A stretch of DNA of 64,000 nucleotides from Phymorhynchus buccinoides (GCA_017654935.2 CM065700.1:46545548-46609547); one strand, 5' to 3'. Shown: positions 1-38,330, numbered from the stretch's first letter. The notes: generated by a model not told the origin, from the letters alone. Program-made: numbers and translations.

Positions 1-786
1 CAATGAACATTTACTTTCCATGCACAAAATATTGCATTAAGCTAACAAGCAGACACCACTTTATCCACAGAGCTGTTTAACTTGACTGTCGATGCTCTAA
101 GGGCAGTTATCCAGTTCGTTTTGTAAAACGACTGCCTTTGTTTACTTGACTCAACTCGCCATGACGTCGTGCTGCGTCATTCTGCTAGAACGTCGAAAAA
201 CCCTACATGCTTGGTCTCTTTGACAGAAACTCTAAATTGGTCACTATTGATCTAGGCATTTATTTTAACTGAACTTTGCAGAAAAGATATTGATCTTTCG
301 AATGAATATGGAATGCACGTGTTTGGTGAGAATACCTGGACAAACCTCCATTTAAAAGACTTTATTTAAAGCTTTCTCTTGGAATTTAGCGAATCAGAGT
401 TAGCGCAAATCACTAGATCTACAATAAGCCTTCCCTAACGCCTGCATGCAGTTATTTTTAACCCCCAAACTCCGACCTATTTAGAGTTTAGTTTTCCTGC
501 ACACACTGTTGTAAGTGTTGTCTAAAGAACTTCTTCCGACGTCAGTGGGTATGTTAATTCAACAGTTCGTTTTCAACATTTATTATTAGTACTGGTACAA
601 AATAACAACACAGGAAAAGAGACAAAGGATAAAATGTTTCTTCTGTTAAATTTTTATTTCCACCAGTGTAATATGCACCAATATATCATCAGTTACAAAT
701 CGGTCAAATTAGATCTAGTTTTACTAAGCGGACAGCGTAATGACGCCAGTTTTGAGTTAATTATGGCTATAACTTATAGCCATTTA
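1..786. other. Unassigned flank, no gene seen
   Basis: I see no convincing coding region, RNA gene or clear repeat here. The sequence is AT-rich and unremarkable up to the truncated reverse transcriptase that follows. Confidence 0.5.
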
Positions 787-2229
787 TAAAAAAGGAACAA
801 GAACAGATCCGGGAAATTACAGACCTGTGAGACTTGTCACATGTATAACAGGTACAATTTTAGAACAGTTTGTTCGGGACGCAATTGTTAAACACATGAC
901 TGATTTTGATCTGTATACAGACTGCCAACATGGATTCAGGGCAGGGCGTTCTTGTATGACCCAGCTATTAGATGTGATGGATGATTTTACTAAACTGTTG
1001 GAAGACAAGGAGGCTTTCGATATTGTATACTTAGATTTTAGGAAGGCCTTTGATTCTGTGCCGCAAGAAAGACTTCTCCTAAAAATACAGGTATATGGCA
1101 TAACTGGGAACATACTAAGGTGGGTAAGACATTTCCTAAAAGGCAGATCACAAAAGGTGCGGGTTGGGGCAAAACTATCATCTAATATTGACGTTTTAAG
1201 TGGCATTCCCCAGGGTAGTATCCTGGGGCCAATACTTTTACAATTTTTATCAATGATCTCCCGGAGGAAATACAAAGTGTCTGTAAGATATTCGCAGACG
1301 ATACCAAACTTTACAACTGTTCTAAATATTCAGACATAATACAAAATGACATAGATAAACTTATGGAATGGTCAGAAAAGTGGAATCTCTATTTTAATGC
1401 AGGAAAGTGCAAAGTCATGCATGTGGGCTATGACAATCAAAATGAAACTTATGAAATTTCCCACGGTTCAGCTAAACATGTTTTGGAAACCTGTTCAGAT
1501 GAAAAAGACTTAGGAGTCATATTTGATTTTAAACTCAAATTTGATAAACACATTACAACAGCAGTAAGCAAGGCCAATAGAATATTGGGTTTAATTAGAA
1601 GAAGTTTTATGGAATTAAATACAGAAGTTTTTTTGAACCTATATAAAAGTTTAGTAAGACCTCATTGATAAACACATTACAACAGCAGTAAGCAAGACCA
1701 ATAGAATATTGGGTTTAATTAGAAGAAGTTTTATGGAATTAAATACAGAAGTTTTTTTGAACCTATATAAAAGTTTAGTAAGACCTCATCTTGAGTATGG
1801 AAATCTAATTTGGAACCCTTTTCTTAAAAGACAATCTACACAAATTGAAAGGGTACAAAGGCGAGCAACCAAATTAATAAAATCAATACAAAATTTGGAA
1901 TACGGGGACAGACTTCATAAGTTAAGTTTACCATCCTTAAAATTTAGAAGAGTAAGGGGAGATTTGATAAATGTATATAAAATTTTGAATAACCCTGACA
2001 AAACTAACAAGCATTTGTTTTAATTGTCTAACGATTTGAGAACCCGTAACAGTGATCTAAAAATACTAACCCAATACAGTAGAACTAATATGAGAAAAAA
2101 CTTCTTTTCTAATAGAGTCACCCAGCACTGGAACAATCTCCCTGCACAAACTAAACTTGCTTCCAACATTAACCATTTCAAAAACCTCCTAGATAGTGAC
2201 CCCAAAATTAATGTTTTTAAATACAATTA
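787..2229 (+). pseudogene. 5'-truncated non-LTR retrotransposon reverse transcriptase, broken
   Basis: Reverse transcriptase of a non-LTR (LINE-like) element. It starts inside the RT domain, with a DPGNYRPV motif near 810, then a QHGFRAGRSC block near 927, LDFRKAFDSVP near 1032 and GIPQGSILGP near 1204. A one-base loss near 1235 in a T-rich run shifts the frame just before the catalytic box. The Asp-Asp box (FADDT) is still readable in another frame around 1290. A 124-bp tandem duplication at 1541-1790 shifts the frame again, and a stop lies near 2021. The thumb and C-terminal part continues to about 2229. The copy is dead on arrival: 5'-truncated and frameshifted. A closely related copy lies on the minus strand at 46605-47885 with the same boxes intact. 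The clade (CR1/jockey-like) is a guess. Confidence 0.85.
1541..1790 (+). repeat. 124-bp tandem duplication inside the RT
   Basis: A stretch beginning GATAAACACATTACAACAG at 1543 recurs at 1667 with only a few changes. The period is 124 bp, not a multiple of three, so it breaks the RT frame. This fits local slippage or unequal exchange after insertion. Confidence 0.85.
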
Positions 2230-3793
2230 CAGTACACCCCGCTTATAGTAAAGTGCAGGGGAGCAAGGCTTTTCCTTTACTATAACAGGTTTTTCTTATA
2301 AACGATGTTCGGATATAGTAAAGTTTTGATGGTATTTTTTATCTTATCCGATGACGTTTTTCAAAGTCAAAGCTAACGTAAAATACTAAATATAAACCCA
2401 TCATCAAATCAAAGTACAGCAAAACTCGGTTATAAGAATATCGAAGGTAGATGATGTTTTGTTTATCCAAGTTTTCTTATATCCGAAACTCAGATATAAG
2501 AAAACATTTTGAAGTTTTTTTCCCTTGTCTCTCTACCACCAACACAAAAGTACTCATATTTTTTTCTTCTGCTCAACATTTATTTTGCACAGAATACTGA
2601 AGGAAAGTATGGAATAAAGGAACAAAAACAACTCAATTAGTCTTGTAATCTAGTGCCTGTACTGTTTAGAATGTCTGTGACACAACTGGTTTGATGTAAA
2701 CTTTCCCTTTTTGGAACGACTTCAATTTTCTCTGAACATCCTTTCAGTTCAGGTCCAACTCACTTTTAAAGACACACTGACCCAACATGATTAAATCCCT
2801 TGTTTTTTTCTGGGTAGCTGTGACCCACATACAAATTCCCCCAACTTCAAATTGAGGCTGCTCTAAAATGTTTCGTTTTCAATTTGGGGGCATTTGCATG
2901 GGAGTCAAACCTGGTCAAAACAAGATTTTGTACCAGCTATAAGAAGGAAAACAGGTAGAACCCGTGATCTGGGGGGTCTTTAAGAAAATGTTGTCAATGG
3001 TAATTCACTTATAAGTAAATAGAACTTGCTTATAAGAAAATGAACTGCAAACCAACTCTCTTGTATGACATAATTTTCTTATATCCAAGTTTCCATTGCG
3101 GATGGGAGAAAAAAATTGCTTGCTTATAACCAAGTTTTCTTATAAGCGAGTTTCTTATATCCCAGTTTTGATCATTTATAAGAAAGAAGAAGTTCTGCAG
3201 GGAAATTTGTTTGCTTCATTGTAAGCGAGTTTTCTTATAAGCGAGTCTCTTATAAGCGGATTCGGCTGTATATATATTTTTTTCGGATTCAATTTTTTCC
3301 ACTAAGTAACGAGGGGAAAGAAACATGTTTTTGAGTGCCTTTCAATTTCGTTGAAGGTGGGTAGAGGGAGTAGTGAGACTGTGACGTATACATTGATGAC
3401 GTATTTACAAAGGTCAGGAAGAGGACAATTTTTTTTTTATTGCAACAAAGAGGAACCACAAATGACTTTACAATAGGAGTTTTTTATATTTTAATTATAA
3501 CCCAGTTGTTATTATGGGTGGGTGGGGGGAGTGGTGAGACTGTGACCCATACATTGGTGACGTATTTACAAAGGTCAGGAAGAGGACATTTTTTTATATT
3601 GTAAGCCAGGAGCCAGTCCTGTGGGAACCAAAAGTGACTTTACTATAGCAGTTTTTAAAAAATTATAACCGAGTTGCTACTATCCGAGGTCCATTTAGTA
3701 ATAAAACAGTAGACCTTTGGCCGGGAACCAGTGCTTTCCTTTACTGTAACCGAAATTTCTTATAACCGAGTCTACTATAAACGGGGAGTACTG
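2230..3793. mobile_element. Non-autonomous DNA transposon with TTATAGTA inverted ends (outer)
   Basis: The left end CAGTACACCCCGCTTATAGT and the right end, whose reverse complement begins CAGTACTCCCCGTTTATAGT, form terminal inverted repeats flanked by TA on both sides (2228-2229 and 3794-3795). The interior has no long ORF. It is interrupted by a second element at 2417-3268. The CAGT start and TA duplication suggest a Tc1/mariner/pogo (Tigger)-type origin, which is an inference. It sits directly against the end of the RT fragment. Confidence 0.7.
2417..3268. mobile_element. Nested inverted-repeat element
   Basis: The ends CAGCAAAACTCGGTTATAAG and (reverse complement of the right end) CAGCCGAATCCGCTTATAAG are inverted repeats flanked by TA (2415-2416, 3269-3270). 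The interior repeats ATATCCGA and TTATAAG-type words and has no coding capacity. It lies inside the element at 2230-3793, so it inserted later or the two are related composites. Confidence 0.65.
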
Positions 3794-3879
3794 TATGATT
3801 AAGACGACAATGATAGTTCAAAAAGCGCCACAGCGGTGCCAATCTGATTAATGAACAAAGCCACACTAACAAATAATCA

Positions 3880-4306
3880 AAAGATAGGGCACATCAAGAG
3901 GCCGTGAGGCCTGGCTGCCCTGAAGATCTGACCTGACTGACCTGACCTTGTCTGAAAAACGTGAAGTTCGAAAAGCCAGGGAGATCGCTAATAATCAAAG
4001 TCACGTTCTATCGCATTAATTGCTATGAACTATTGCCATCTGATAGACGGTTCCGCACTATTTGTTGTAGAACAATTAGAAATTCAGCTAGTTTTGTCCC
4101 TAAGTCATTCGAACTTCTGAACAAGATCTCTGCTAAGACCAAATAATGAGGAACTATATACATTAGCTTAGACCTAGAGGTATATTTGGTAAACATGTAC
4201 AGTAGTGTGCGTGTCTGTGTGTGTATGTGTGTGAGCGTGCGTACGTGCGTGCGTGCGTGTGTGTGTGTGTCTGTCCGTATGTCTATGCCTGTGTGTATGT
4301 GTGTGC

Positions 4307-4342
<36 letters not shown>

Positions 4343-4690
4343 CATGAAATGTTGAGAACGGGAAGGGACCCAAAATATGTAAAAGCTTGGGGTGACTTGG
4401 AGAGGGTGGGGGTTTGGGGTAGGGTGGGGGTGAACAAATGAATGCGATAATAGAAATGGTGGGAAAGAGGGCAGTTCTTAATGTTTTGATAGTCGCTTGT
4501 ATCGACCCTAACTATGTTCTTTTTTTTTTGCGAAGCATGATTTGTCATTCATTTCCCCTTAGTTTTGTTTCCATCTTTCATGCATGCAAATGTGTTTCCT
4601 TGATTGTATTGTGCTTGTACGAGACCTCACTGTAATTTCACCTAACGTGATAATAAAGTATTTTTGACTTTGACTTTGACTTCTTCACAC
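3880..4690 (+). mobile_element. 3' end of a second non-LTR retrotransposon
   Basis: A short open stretch ending at 4146 has an RFRTICCRTIRNSASFVPKS motif. It resembles the extreme C-terminus of LINE-type ORF2 proteins, in which a hydrophobic FxPxxxxLLN segment ends the protein. It is followed by about 500 bp of apparent 3' UTR. This ends with AATAAAG at about 4653 and then a repeating TTTGACT tail up to 4681, a common retroposon ending. (TG)n and (GA)n runs lie inside. The assignment is by resemblance only. Confidence 0.5.
4200..4345. repeat. (TG)n and (GA)n microsatellite
   Basis: An imperfect GT/GC-rich dinucleotide run passes directly into a (GA)n run at 4309-4340. Confidence 0.9.
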
Positions 4691-4744
4691 ACACACACAC
4701 ACACACACCACACACACACACACGCTATCTCTCTCTTTCTCTCC

Positions 4745-4779
<35 letters not shown>

Positions 4780-4780
4780 T
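4686..4780. repeat. Two (CA)n runs separated by a CT-rich piece
   Basis: CA dinucleotide tracts at 4686-4724 and 4748-4776 flank a CT-rich segment. Confidence 0.9.
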
Positions 4781-5197
4781 TCTTTCTTTCTTTTGAGGCG
4801 GGAGGGAGGGTGAGTGTATGGAATCCAGTACACCACCCCCCCCTCTCCCCAAAACGATGCTGACAGAAGCGTCTCTTTTGTTGTGTCTGATTAGTTGTAT
4901 TTGGGTAGGTTTCTGTATATAAGCTAGTGGGAAAATGTTTGAAGCAAAGATAGACGGATCTATCTATAGATACACGTTTTCCGGTAACTCTCCAGTCTTC
5001 CGGTAACGCAATCAAACACACATGTGGAATATTCAATCTTTCTTCGAAACTATCCAAAGCTACAGTTTAAGCCTTTTCTCATAAGTTTTCCATTGATCTG
5101 ATCGGCTTGGAGTTGGTAGGCGGCCCAGTGTAAGTGTTGCACAGTGACGACGAAAGTGCCAAGACTGAAGTGAAGAATTGATCATCGTTGAACGTGA
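4781..5197 (+). promoter_or_regulatory. Probable promoter and 5' UTR region of the Gle1 gene
   Basis: This is the stretch directly upstream of the first coding exon. I do not see a convincing TATA box at a useful distance. No other gene occupies it, so transcription of Gle1 most likely starts here. That is inferred from position only. Confidence 0.35.
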
Positions 5198-5238
5198 ATG
5201 GCGAGAGTCTCTAAAGACAGTCCAAGGAAAAAATCAAA

Positions 5239-5242
<4 letters not shown>
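5198..5242 (+). CDS. Upstream ORF overlapping the Gle1 start by ATGA
   Basis: A 14-codon ORF (MARVSKDSPRKKSK) begins at 5198 and ends with TGA at 5240-5242. Its stop shares the four bases ATGA with the Gle1 start codon at 5239-5241. The uORF ATG has T at -3 and G at +4, a weak-to-moderate context. The Gle1 ATG has A at -3. Such a stop/start overlap could allow leaky scanning or termination-reinitiation control of Gle1, if transcripts include 5198. Whether it is translated is unknown. Confidence 0.45.
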
Positions 5243-32460
<27,218 letters not shown>

Positions 32461-32823
32461 CCATCATCGCTTTCAGGCTGTTCTATAGCAAGACTGTCAT
32501 CATGTGGAACAGTGAAGTCTTCCGCCCCCCTGAACGTGAGGGCTACCTGGGTGCTCGATTCTGGAACTACTGACCATCATCGCTTTCAGGCTGTTCTATA
32601 GCAAGACTGTCATCATGTGGAACAGTGAAGTCTTCCGCCCCCCTGAACGTGAGGGCTACCTGGGTGCTCGATTCTGGAACTACTGACCATCATCGCTTTC
32701 AGGCTGTTCTATAGCAAGACTGTCATCATGTGGAACAGTGAAGTCTTCCGCCCCCCTGAACGTGAGGGCTACCTGGGTGCTCGATTCTGGAACTACTGAC
32801 CATCATCGCTTTTAGGTTGTTCT
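32461..32823 (+). repeat. Three 113-bp copies of a variant Gle1 C-terminal coding end
   Basis: Stops recur at 32571, 32684 and 32797. Each unit reads, after CGCTTTCAG, an open frame ending EREGYLGARFWNY and TGA, close to but different from the genuine EPEGYLGPRFWNY. It lies in the 3' flank or 3' UTR. A CAG before GCTGTTCTATAGC could act as an acceptor. Confidence 0.9.
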
Positions 32824-33175
32824 ATCAGGCATGGGAATTGTCAGTCTTTTGGCTGATTTCAGCTTTTTTGATGGTCCTCTTCAGTCTTTTTTTGCAAGTT
32901 TCAGCTTTTTTGATGGTCCAAGAGGACAAGAAGCCCAATGAGTAAGACTTAAGTTATTGGTTATAAATGAATGCAAAATGAACTAAATATATCAGTCTTA
33001 TCTCTAATACTGTTTTTAAGGCTTAGATAACAGAAGAAGCTTCATTTTCTGGGGGCTGTATCCCAACACACACGGTTTTCAGTTGTTGTTTTTTTATTCC
33101 TTGTTCCTATGCCTGCTTCCAGACCCCAATTTTCAGTCTTTTTTGTCTTCTCTAATTCCCATGCCTGTCTAGCTA
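32824..33175. other. Insertion between C-terminal copies, unassigned
   Basis: Unique-looking sequence with CAGTCTTTT(T/G) GCTGATTTCAGCTTTTTTGATG near 32850-32920 repeated twice. The word GGCATGGGAATTGTCAGTCT at 32828 and its inverse near 33130-33170 (AGTCTTTTTTGTCTTCTCTA ATTCCCATGCC) suggest an inserted inverted-repeat element. Confidence 0.5.
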
Positions 33176-33370
33176 GAATGTCATCATGTGGAACAGTGAA
33201 GTCTTCCCCCCCCTGAACGTGAGGGCTACCTGGGTGCTCAATTCTGGAACTACTGACCATCATCGCTTTTAGGCTGTTCTATAGCTAGAATGTCATCATG
33301 TGGAACAGTGAAGTCTTCCCCCCCTGAACGTGAGGGCTACCTGGGTGCTCGATTCTGGAACTATTGAATT
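33176..33370 (+). repeat. Two further copies of the Gle1 C-terminal coding end
   Basis: Same unit as 32461-32823, ending at TGA 33253 and near 33365, separated from the first three by an insertion. An indel in the CCCCCCC run alters the frame. Confidence 0.85.
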
Positions 33371-33453
33371 GTGAAAGAGACACTATTGAAACTTGTTTTT
33401 CTTGCATTCATGAACAGACATGAACACATAAACATGCATGTGTACTTACATCT

Positions 33454-34266
33454 GAGCCTGTGACAAAAGGTCGTCCTGGTGACAACCAACAGTTTGGACC
33501 TCTAAAATAGTCATACAATTGAAATTGAAATTTTTATCTGTGTCTCCTCTAAAGATGTTAATGAAATAATCTTGTACACCAAAAGACAACATATTTTTCT
33601 TTAAATTGTGTCTTTGATGAGCAAAAGACTTGGTGTATGTCCGCCAACTGCAAAAAGTATGTCCACCTACAGTTTTCCTTGTAAAAGTTGATTCTGTGCA
33701 GCTAAATAAGTTTTAATGCTTATGATGTTGCAGTTGGGTTATTTCACTGCAGTTTTCATGCTTCAAAATAATTTCATGACATAGAAGGGTGCATTATGAA
33801 ACAATTTGATGGCGTATGTCCACAGTGACAACCAACAGTAATAATGCAAGATAACCATAATAGGGAAGGATTTCACTGGACATTTTGCAAGGCTATACTT
33901 GGTGTTTTAAAAAGACATCACAGTCAACAAAAATTATATTTTCATATGAACAAATTTGTTTTTGCACAAAAATGATTTTCTGTATGTCTAGCAGTATGTC
34001 AACAGTTTTTGTTCAAATAATTGAAGGAATTCATGTGGATGTCTTTGCAAAAATGATACCAAAATGCATTGATCACTAATTTATCACATTTGTACACCAA
34101 AATGAAGCAAAAAATACCCATTGTGTCTGCTAGATCTTGCATTCTGTGCAATCACTGTTGGTTGTCACTCTGGACATACCTGTTGGGTGTCACTCTGGAC
34201 ATACCTGTTGGTTGTCACTCTGGACATACCTGTTGGGTGTCACTTTTCACCTTTTGTCACAGGCTC
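33454..34266. mobile_element. MITE-like element downstream of Gle1
   Basis: Inverted ends GAGCCTGTGACAAAAGGT and its reverse complement at 34249-34266, flanked by ATCT on both sides. Internal repeats TGTTGG(T/G)TGTCACTCTGG recur near the right end. AT-rich interior without coding. Confidence 0.8.
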
Positions 34267-34842
34267 ATCTACTCTCCGCATCTACTCCTCTCTCTCTCTC
34301 TCTCGGTCTGTCTCTCTCTCTTACACACACACACACACACGCCCACATATGCACACTCTCGCATGTGCACGGGCTACATACACGCAGGTATACACAATCA
34401 CAAAACTGCACTTAATTTATTTATCTTTTTATTTTTTATATTACTCTATCACATTGTGTGAACAGACTTTAAATAAAATCAGTTAATTCTGCAATATCTC
34501 GACCATTTTTTTCAGACTGAGTCTGATAGGTCTTTTTTAAAATAAGAAAATTGTTAATTTCTCAGTGTTTTTTTCTCTGGCAGTGAAGGGGTATACTCTC
34601 TATGGTTGTGTAGCTGATGAGTTAACACGACTTCTCAAATCAAAAGAAAAGAACTTGTGTGGTTAATAAGAGACTAAAACTTGCTCTAAAATCTCCCTGC
34701 AAAGATTTTAGTTTCAAAGAATGTATGACATTTTTTTTTCTCCAGATGTATTATCTACAAACTAAAGACTTGTTCTTGCGAACAGAAGGCAAAATGTATG
34801 TAAAAATGCACACAAAATTCGTCTTTGTCGATCACCCAGTTT
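34267..34842. other. 3' flank of Gle1: microsatellite and AATAAA
   Basis: (CT)n and (CA)n at 34287-34340, then AT-rich sequence with AATAAA at 34472. No gene. Confidence 0.6.
34472..34477 (+). terminator. Possible poly(A) signal AATAAA for Gle1
   Basis: AATAAA about 2 kb past the stop. Another lies at 36671-36676. Which, if either, is used cannot be told from sequence. Confidence 0.25.
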
Positions 34843-36400
34843 CCTGTCAAATGAGTGCAGATGCGTTATGCTGCCGTCATGCGCCTAACTAAGAAATAGA
34901 TAGGCCCAGCATGTCCGTCTTCGGTTGGAGAAAATCTTTGTAAGAATTTCTTGGGGAAAAAAGGCAGAATGGACCAGAAAGATTGTAGACAACAATAAGC
35001 AAAGGGAAAAGGCAGAGTCAAAGAGAGTGACAGATTAGAGGAAGTTACAAGCACAAAATTTCCAGAAGATGGAGTAACTATTTGGAGCAGAAAGATAGTA
35101 GATGACAGTAAGCAAAGGGAAAAGGCAGAGTCAAAGAGAGTGACAGATTAGAGGATGTTACAAGCCTTTCAGAAGACGGAGTAACTATTTGGAGCAGAAA
35201 GAAAGTATACGACAGTAAGCAAAGGGAAAAGGCAGAGTCAAAGAGAGTGACAGATTAGAGGAAGTTACAAGCACAGATTTCCAGAAGATGGAGTAACTAT
35301 TTGGAGCAGAAAGAAAGTAGATGACAGTAAGCAAAGGGAAAAGGCAGAGTCAAAGAGAGTGACAGATTAGAGGAAGTTACAAGCACAGAATTTCCAGAAG
35401 ATGGAGTAACTATTTGGCGCAGAAAGATAGATGACAGTAAGCAAAGGGAAAAGGCAGAGTCAAAGAGGGTGACAGATTAGAGGAAGTTACAAGCACAGAA
35501 TTTCCAGAAGATGGAGTAACTATTTGGAGCAGAAAGATAGTAGATGACAGTAAGCAAAGGGAAAAGGCAGAGTCAAAGAGTGACAGATTAGAGGATGTTA
35601 CAAGCCTTTCAGAAGACGGAGTAACTATTTGGAGCAGAAAGAAAGTAGACGACAGTAAGCAAAGGCAGAGTCAAAGAGAGTGACAGATTAGAGGAAGTTA
35701 CAAGCACAAAATTTCCAGAAGATGGAGTAACTATTTGGAGCAGAAAGATAGTAGATGACAGTAAGCAAAGGGAAAAGGCAGAGTCAAAGAGTGACAGATT
35801 AGAGGATGTTACAAGCCTTTCAGAAGACGGAGTAACTATTTGGAGCAGAAAGAAAGTATACGACAGTAAGCAAAGGGAAAAGGCAGAGTCAAAGAGAGTG
35901 ACAGATTAGAGGAAGTTACAAGCACAGATTTCCAGAAGATGGAGTAACTATTTGGAGCAGAAAGAAAGTAGATGACAGTAAGCAAAGGGAAAAGGCAGAG
36001 TCAAAGAGAGTGACAGATTAGAGGAAGTTACAAGCACAGAATTTCCAGAAGATGGAGTAACTATTTGGCGCAGAAAGATAGATGACAGTAAGCAAAGGGA
36101 AAAGGCAGAGTCAAAGAGGGTGACAGATTAGAGGAAGTTACAAGCACAGAATTTCCAGAAGATGGAGTAACTATTTGGAGCAGAAAGATAGTAGATGACA
36201 GTAAGCAAAGGGAAAAGGCAGAGTCAAAGAGTGACAGATTAGAGGATGTTACAAGCCTTTCAGAAGACGGAGTAACTATTTGGAGCAGAAAGAAAGTAGA
36301 CGACAGTAAGCAAAGGCAGAGTCAAAGAGAGTGACAGATTAGAGGAAGTTACAAGCACAGAATTTCCAGAAGATGGGGTAACTATTTGGACCAAAAAACA
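34843..36400 (-). mobile_element. Family X' repeat, inverted, with an internal ~110-bp tandem expansion
   Basis: It begins with the inverse of the family end (CGTTATGCTGCCGTCATGCG CCTAACTAAG). From 35000 on, the segment GCAGAGTCAAAGAGAGTGAC AGATTAGAGGAAGTTACAAG and CAGAAGATGGAGTAACTATT is repeated about 12 times with a period of 107-113 bp. A larger block is itself duplicated: GAAAGTATACGACAGTAAGC occurs at about 35203 and 35853, so a period near 650 bp overlies the small unit. Confidence 0.9.
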
Positions 36401-36796
36401 AACCAGCGGGGTAGAAAAATTGATCTCAGTTGAAGGTTTTCCTTTAATAGGAAGCTGGGTGGGTGGATAGTGGATGATGAATTCCATGATGTAACAAATG
36501 GTGTGTTTTTCATGATGTATATCAACATACTTGAGCAGATCGTGCCAAAGAAAGGAAAACCTACAAACCAAAGTTAACATTTCGTATGGAATCTTGAATG
36601 AAAATGATTTGTATGTAATTAGTTTCTAAGCTCTGATGTTTTGTCTTGTACAGTACATGAAGTCAAGTCCAATAAAAGCAAAGTAGATATATCATGCGAG
36701 TGAAGTGTGTTTTGATTCAAATGTTGCTCATCAACAACATGCTTTTGCTTCATCATGTTTTGTCCTACTCATGCCCTGGCCTACTTCAATGTTGTT
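36401..36796. other. Intergenic, unassigned, with AATAAA
   Basis: AATAAA at 36671 in a plus-strand context. No gene. Confidence 0.5.
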
Positions 36797-36960
36797 GTTT
36801 ACTTACCCTGGCTAAAAGACTCCAGGGATCATCCTGACAGCGGAAGCACTTGAACACCCAGTATGGTACAAATGCATCAGCTACTGATGAGAACATTACG
36901 TGTGTGACCGTTTTTGATTACCCCGCCACGTGCGCTGCCACACTCCGACTTCGTGGAAAT
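36797..36960 (+). mobile_element. SINE-like dispersed repeat (ACCCTGG family), copy 3
   Basis: TACCCTGGCTAAAAGACTCC AGGGATCATCC, GGTACAAATGCATCAGCTAC, GATTACCCCGCCACGTGCG. Confidence 0.7.
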
Positions 36961-37189
36961 TTGCCTACTTTAACGACCTTCAAATATAAATTCAATGCAT
37001 CTTCCACTTAAACCTCGATACACAGTCAGTTCCATGAAGGCTAAAAGATCATATAGAGAAAAAAAATCAGTAAACTTTTTGGGTCGTTTTGTCATATGTA
37101 AAGCAATCCAATTTTTTCTATATTTTAATACAGGTTATTGTTTCTTTCTCCCCTTTCAGTAATGCAAAACTAGTTGCTTAACTAATAAC

Positions 37190-37390
37190 TCTTCGCCCAA
37201 GACATCACACTACACACCCACCAAATGCAAAGACATTCCCTGCCAAGTACCCTGCCATGTGTTTGTTTATTTGTAGATCTTATGTCAGTGATTGTTTCGT
37301 TAAGCAACGCATGCACACTCAGGAAACACTTGCTCCCCTCTTGTTGGTTGAGATGCAACGGACAGCCAAGAACGTCAAATATACAAGGTG
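37190..37390. repeat. Dispersed repeat, partner of 17195-17400
   Basis: CATCACACTACACACCCACC AAATGCAAAGACA, CCTGCCATGTGTTTGTTTAT and GTTGAGATGCAACGGACAG match the intron 6 copy in the same order. Confidence 0.65.
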
Positions 37391-37494
37391 CTAGAAGAGT
37401 TAAGTCTTTGAAATTGAACCCTTGTGTGTGTGGGGGGCTATAGGTGGATGCCTCGTGCCTCCATATGGGGAGCTGGACGACCCTGCCCCCTCCA

Positions 37495-37806
37495 CAAGTC
37501 TCTCCCCGTGGGGATACTGGTGTGTGTGTGTGTCTTTCGTAAAAATAGTTACCCCACCTTTAAGTTCTGTGCTTGTAACTTCCTCTTTGACTCTGCCTTT
37601 TCCCTTTACTTTCTATCATCTACTAGCTTTTCTGAATTATTGGCCCATTCTCCTGCCTTTTGTCTCCAAATAATTGTTCTCCTTTGAGCTCGTCCAAAAT
37701 CGGAATGTGTCGGCTGTACGCAGCGCGGAGACCGGTGAAAACTGAAAAACGGACACATACGTACCTTATCCATTATGGCCATATGACTTGGGAAGGCAGA
37801 AGAAGA
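37495..37806 (-). mobile_element. Family X copy, inverted
   Basis: TCTCCCCGTGGGGATACTGG through TTATTGGCCCATTCTCCTGC and GTACGCAGCGCGGAGACCGG to ATTATGGCCATATGACTTGG. Confidence 0.8.
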
Positions 37807-37991
37807 ACCCTTGTGTGTGAGCCTCTCTGTCATGTTCGACTATGGCTTCCACTGATCCAGATAACAGAGAAGGAGGCTGCTATTCTAGAAGGCTGGGCTG
37901 AAATAAGTTTGTTAGCGGAGATGCCTTGCCATGGGTACATCTCACTCTCTCAATAGAATTTTAGGACAGCTGGCGTTGGGAAAGGTTCCTT

Positions 37992-38330
37992 TCTTCTTCT
38001 TCTGCGTTCCCAGGCCATAATGGGTAAGGAAAAAGTATCTGAAGTATATGTCTGGTTTTCAGTTTTCACCACCGGTCTCCACACTGCGTTCAGCCGACAC
38101 ATTCGGATTTCGGAGAAACTCAAAATTTTGACAATTTGTTTGTTGAAAGGCAGGAGAATGGGCCAATAACTGAATAAGTCAAAAAAATGGTAGACGACAG
38201 AAAGCAAAGTGGAAAAGGCAGAGTCAAAGAGAGTGAACAGATTAGAGGAAGTTACAAGCACAGAACTTCTAGAAGGTGGGGAAACTATTTGTACAAAAGA
38301 CCCCCCGGTATCTCCATGGGGAGAGACTCG
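37992..38330 (+). mobile_element. Family X copy
   Basis: (CTT)n CTGCGTTCCCAGGCCATAAT to GGTATCTCCATGGGGAGAG. With the inverted copy at 37495-37806 it makes a large inverted pair about 190 bp apart. Confidence 0.8.

Noticed and set aside
4023..4548. Minus-strand open frames rich in His, Thr and Ser-Leu
   Set aside because: They read through TG/GA microsatellites, where long open frames arise from the repeat itself.
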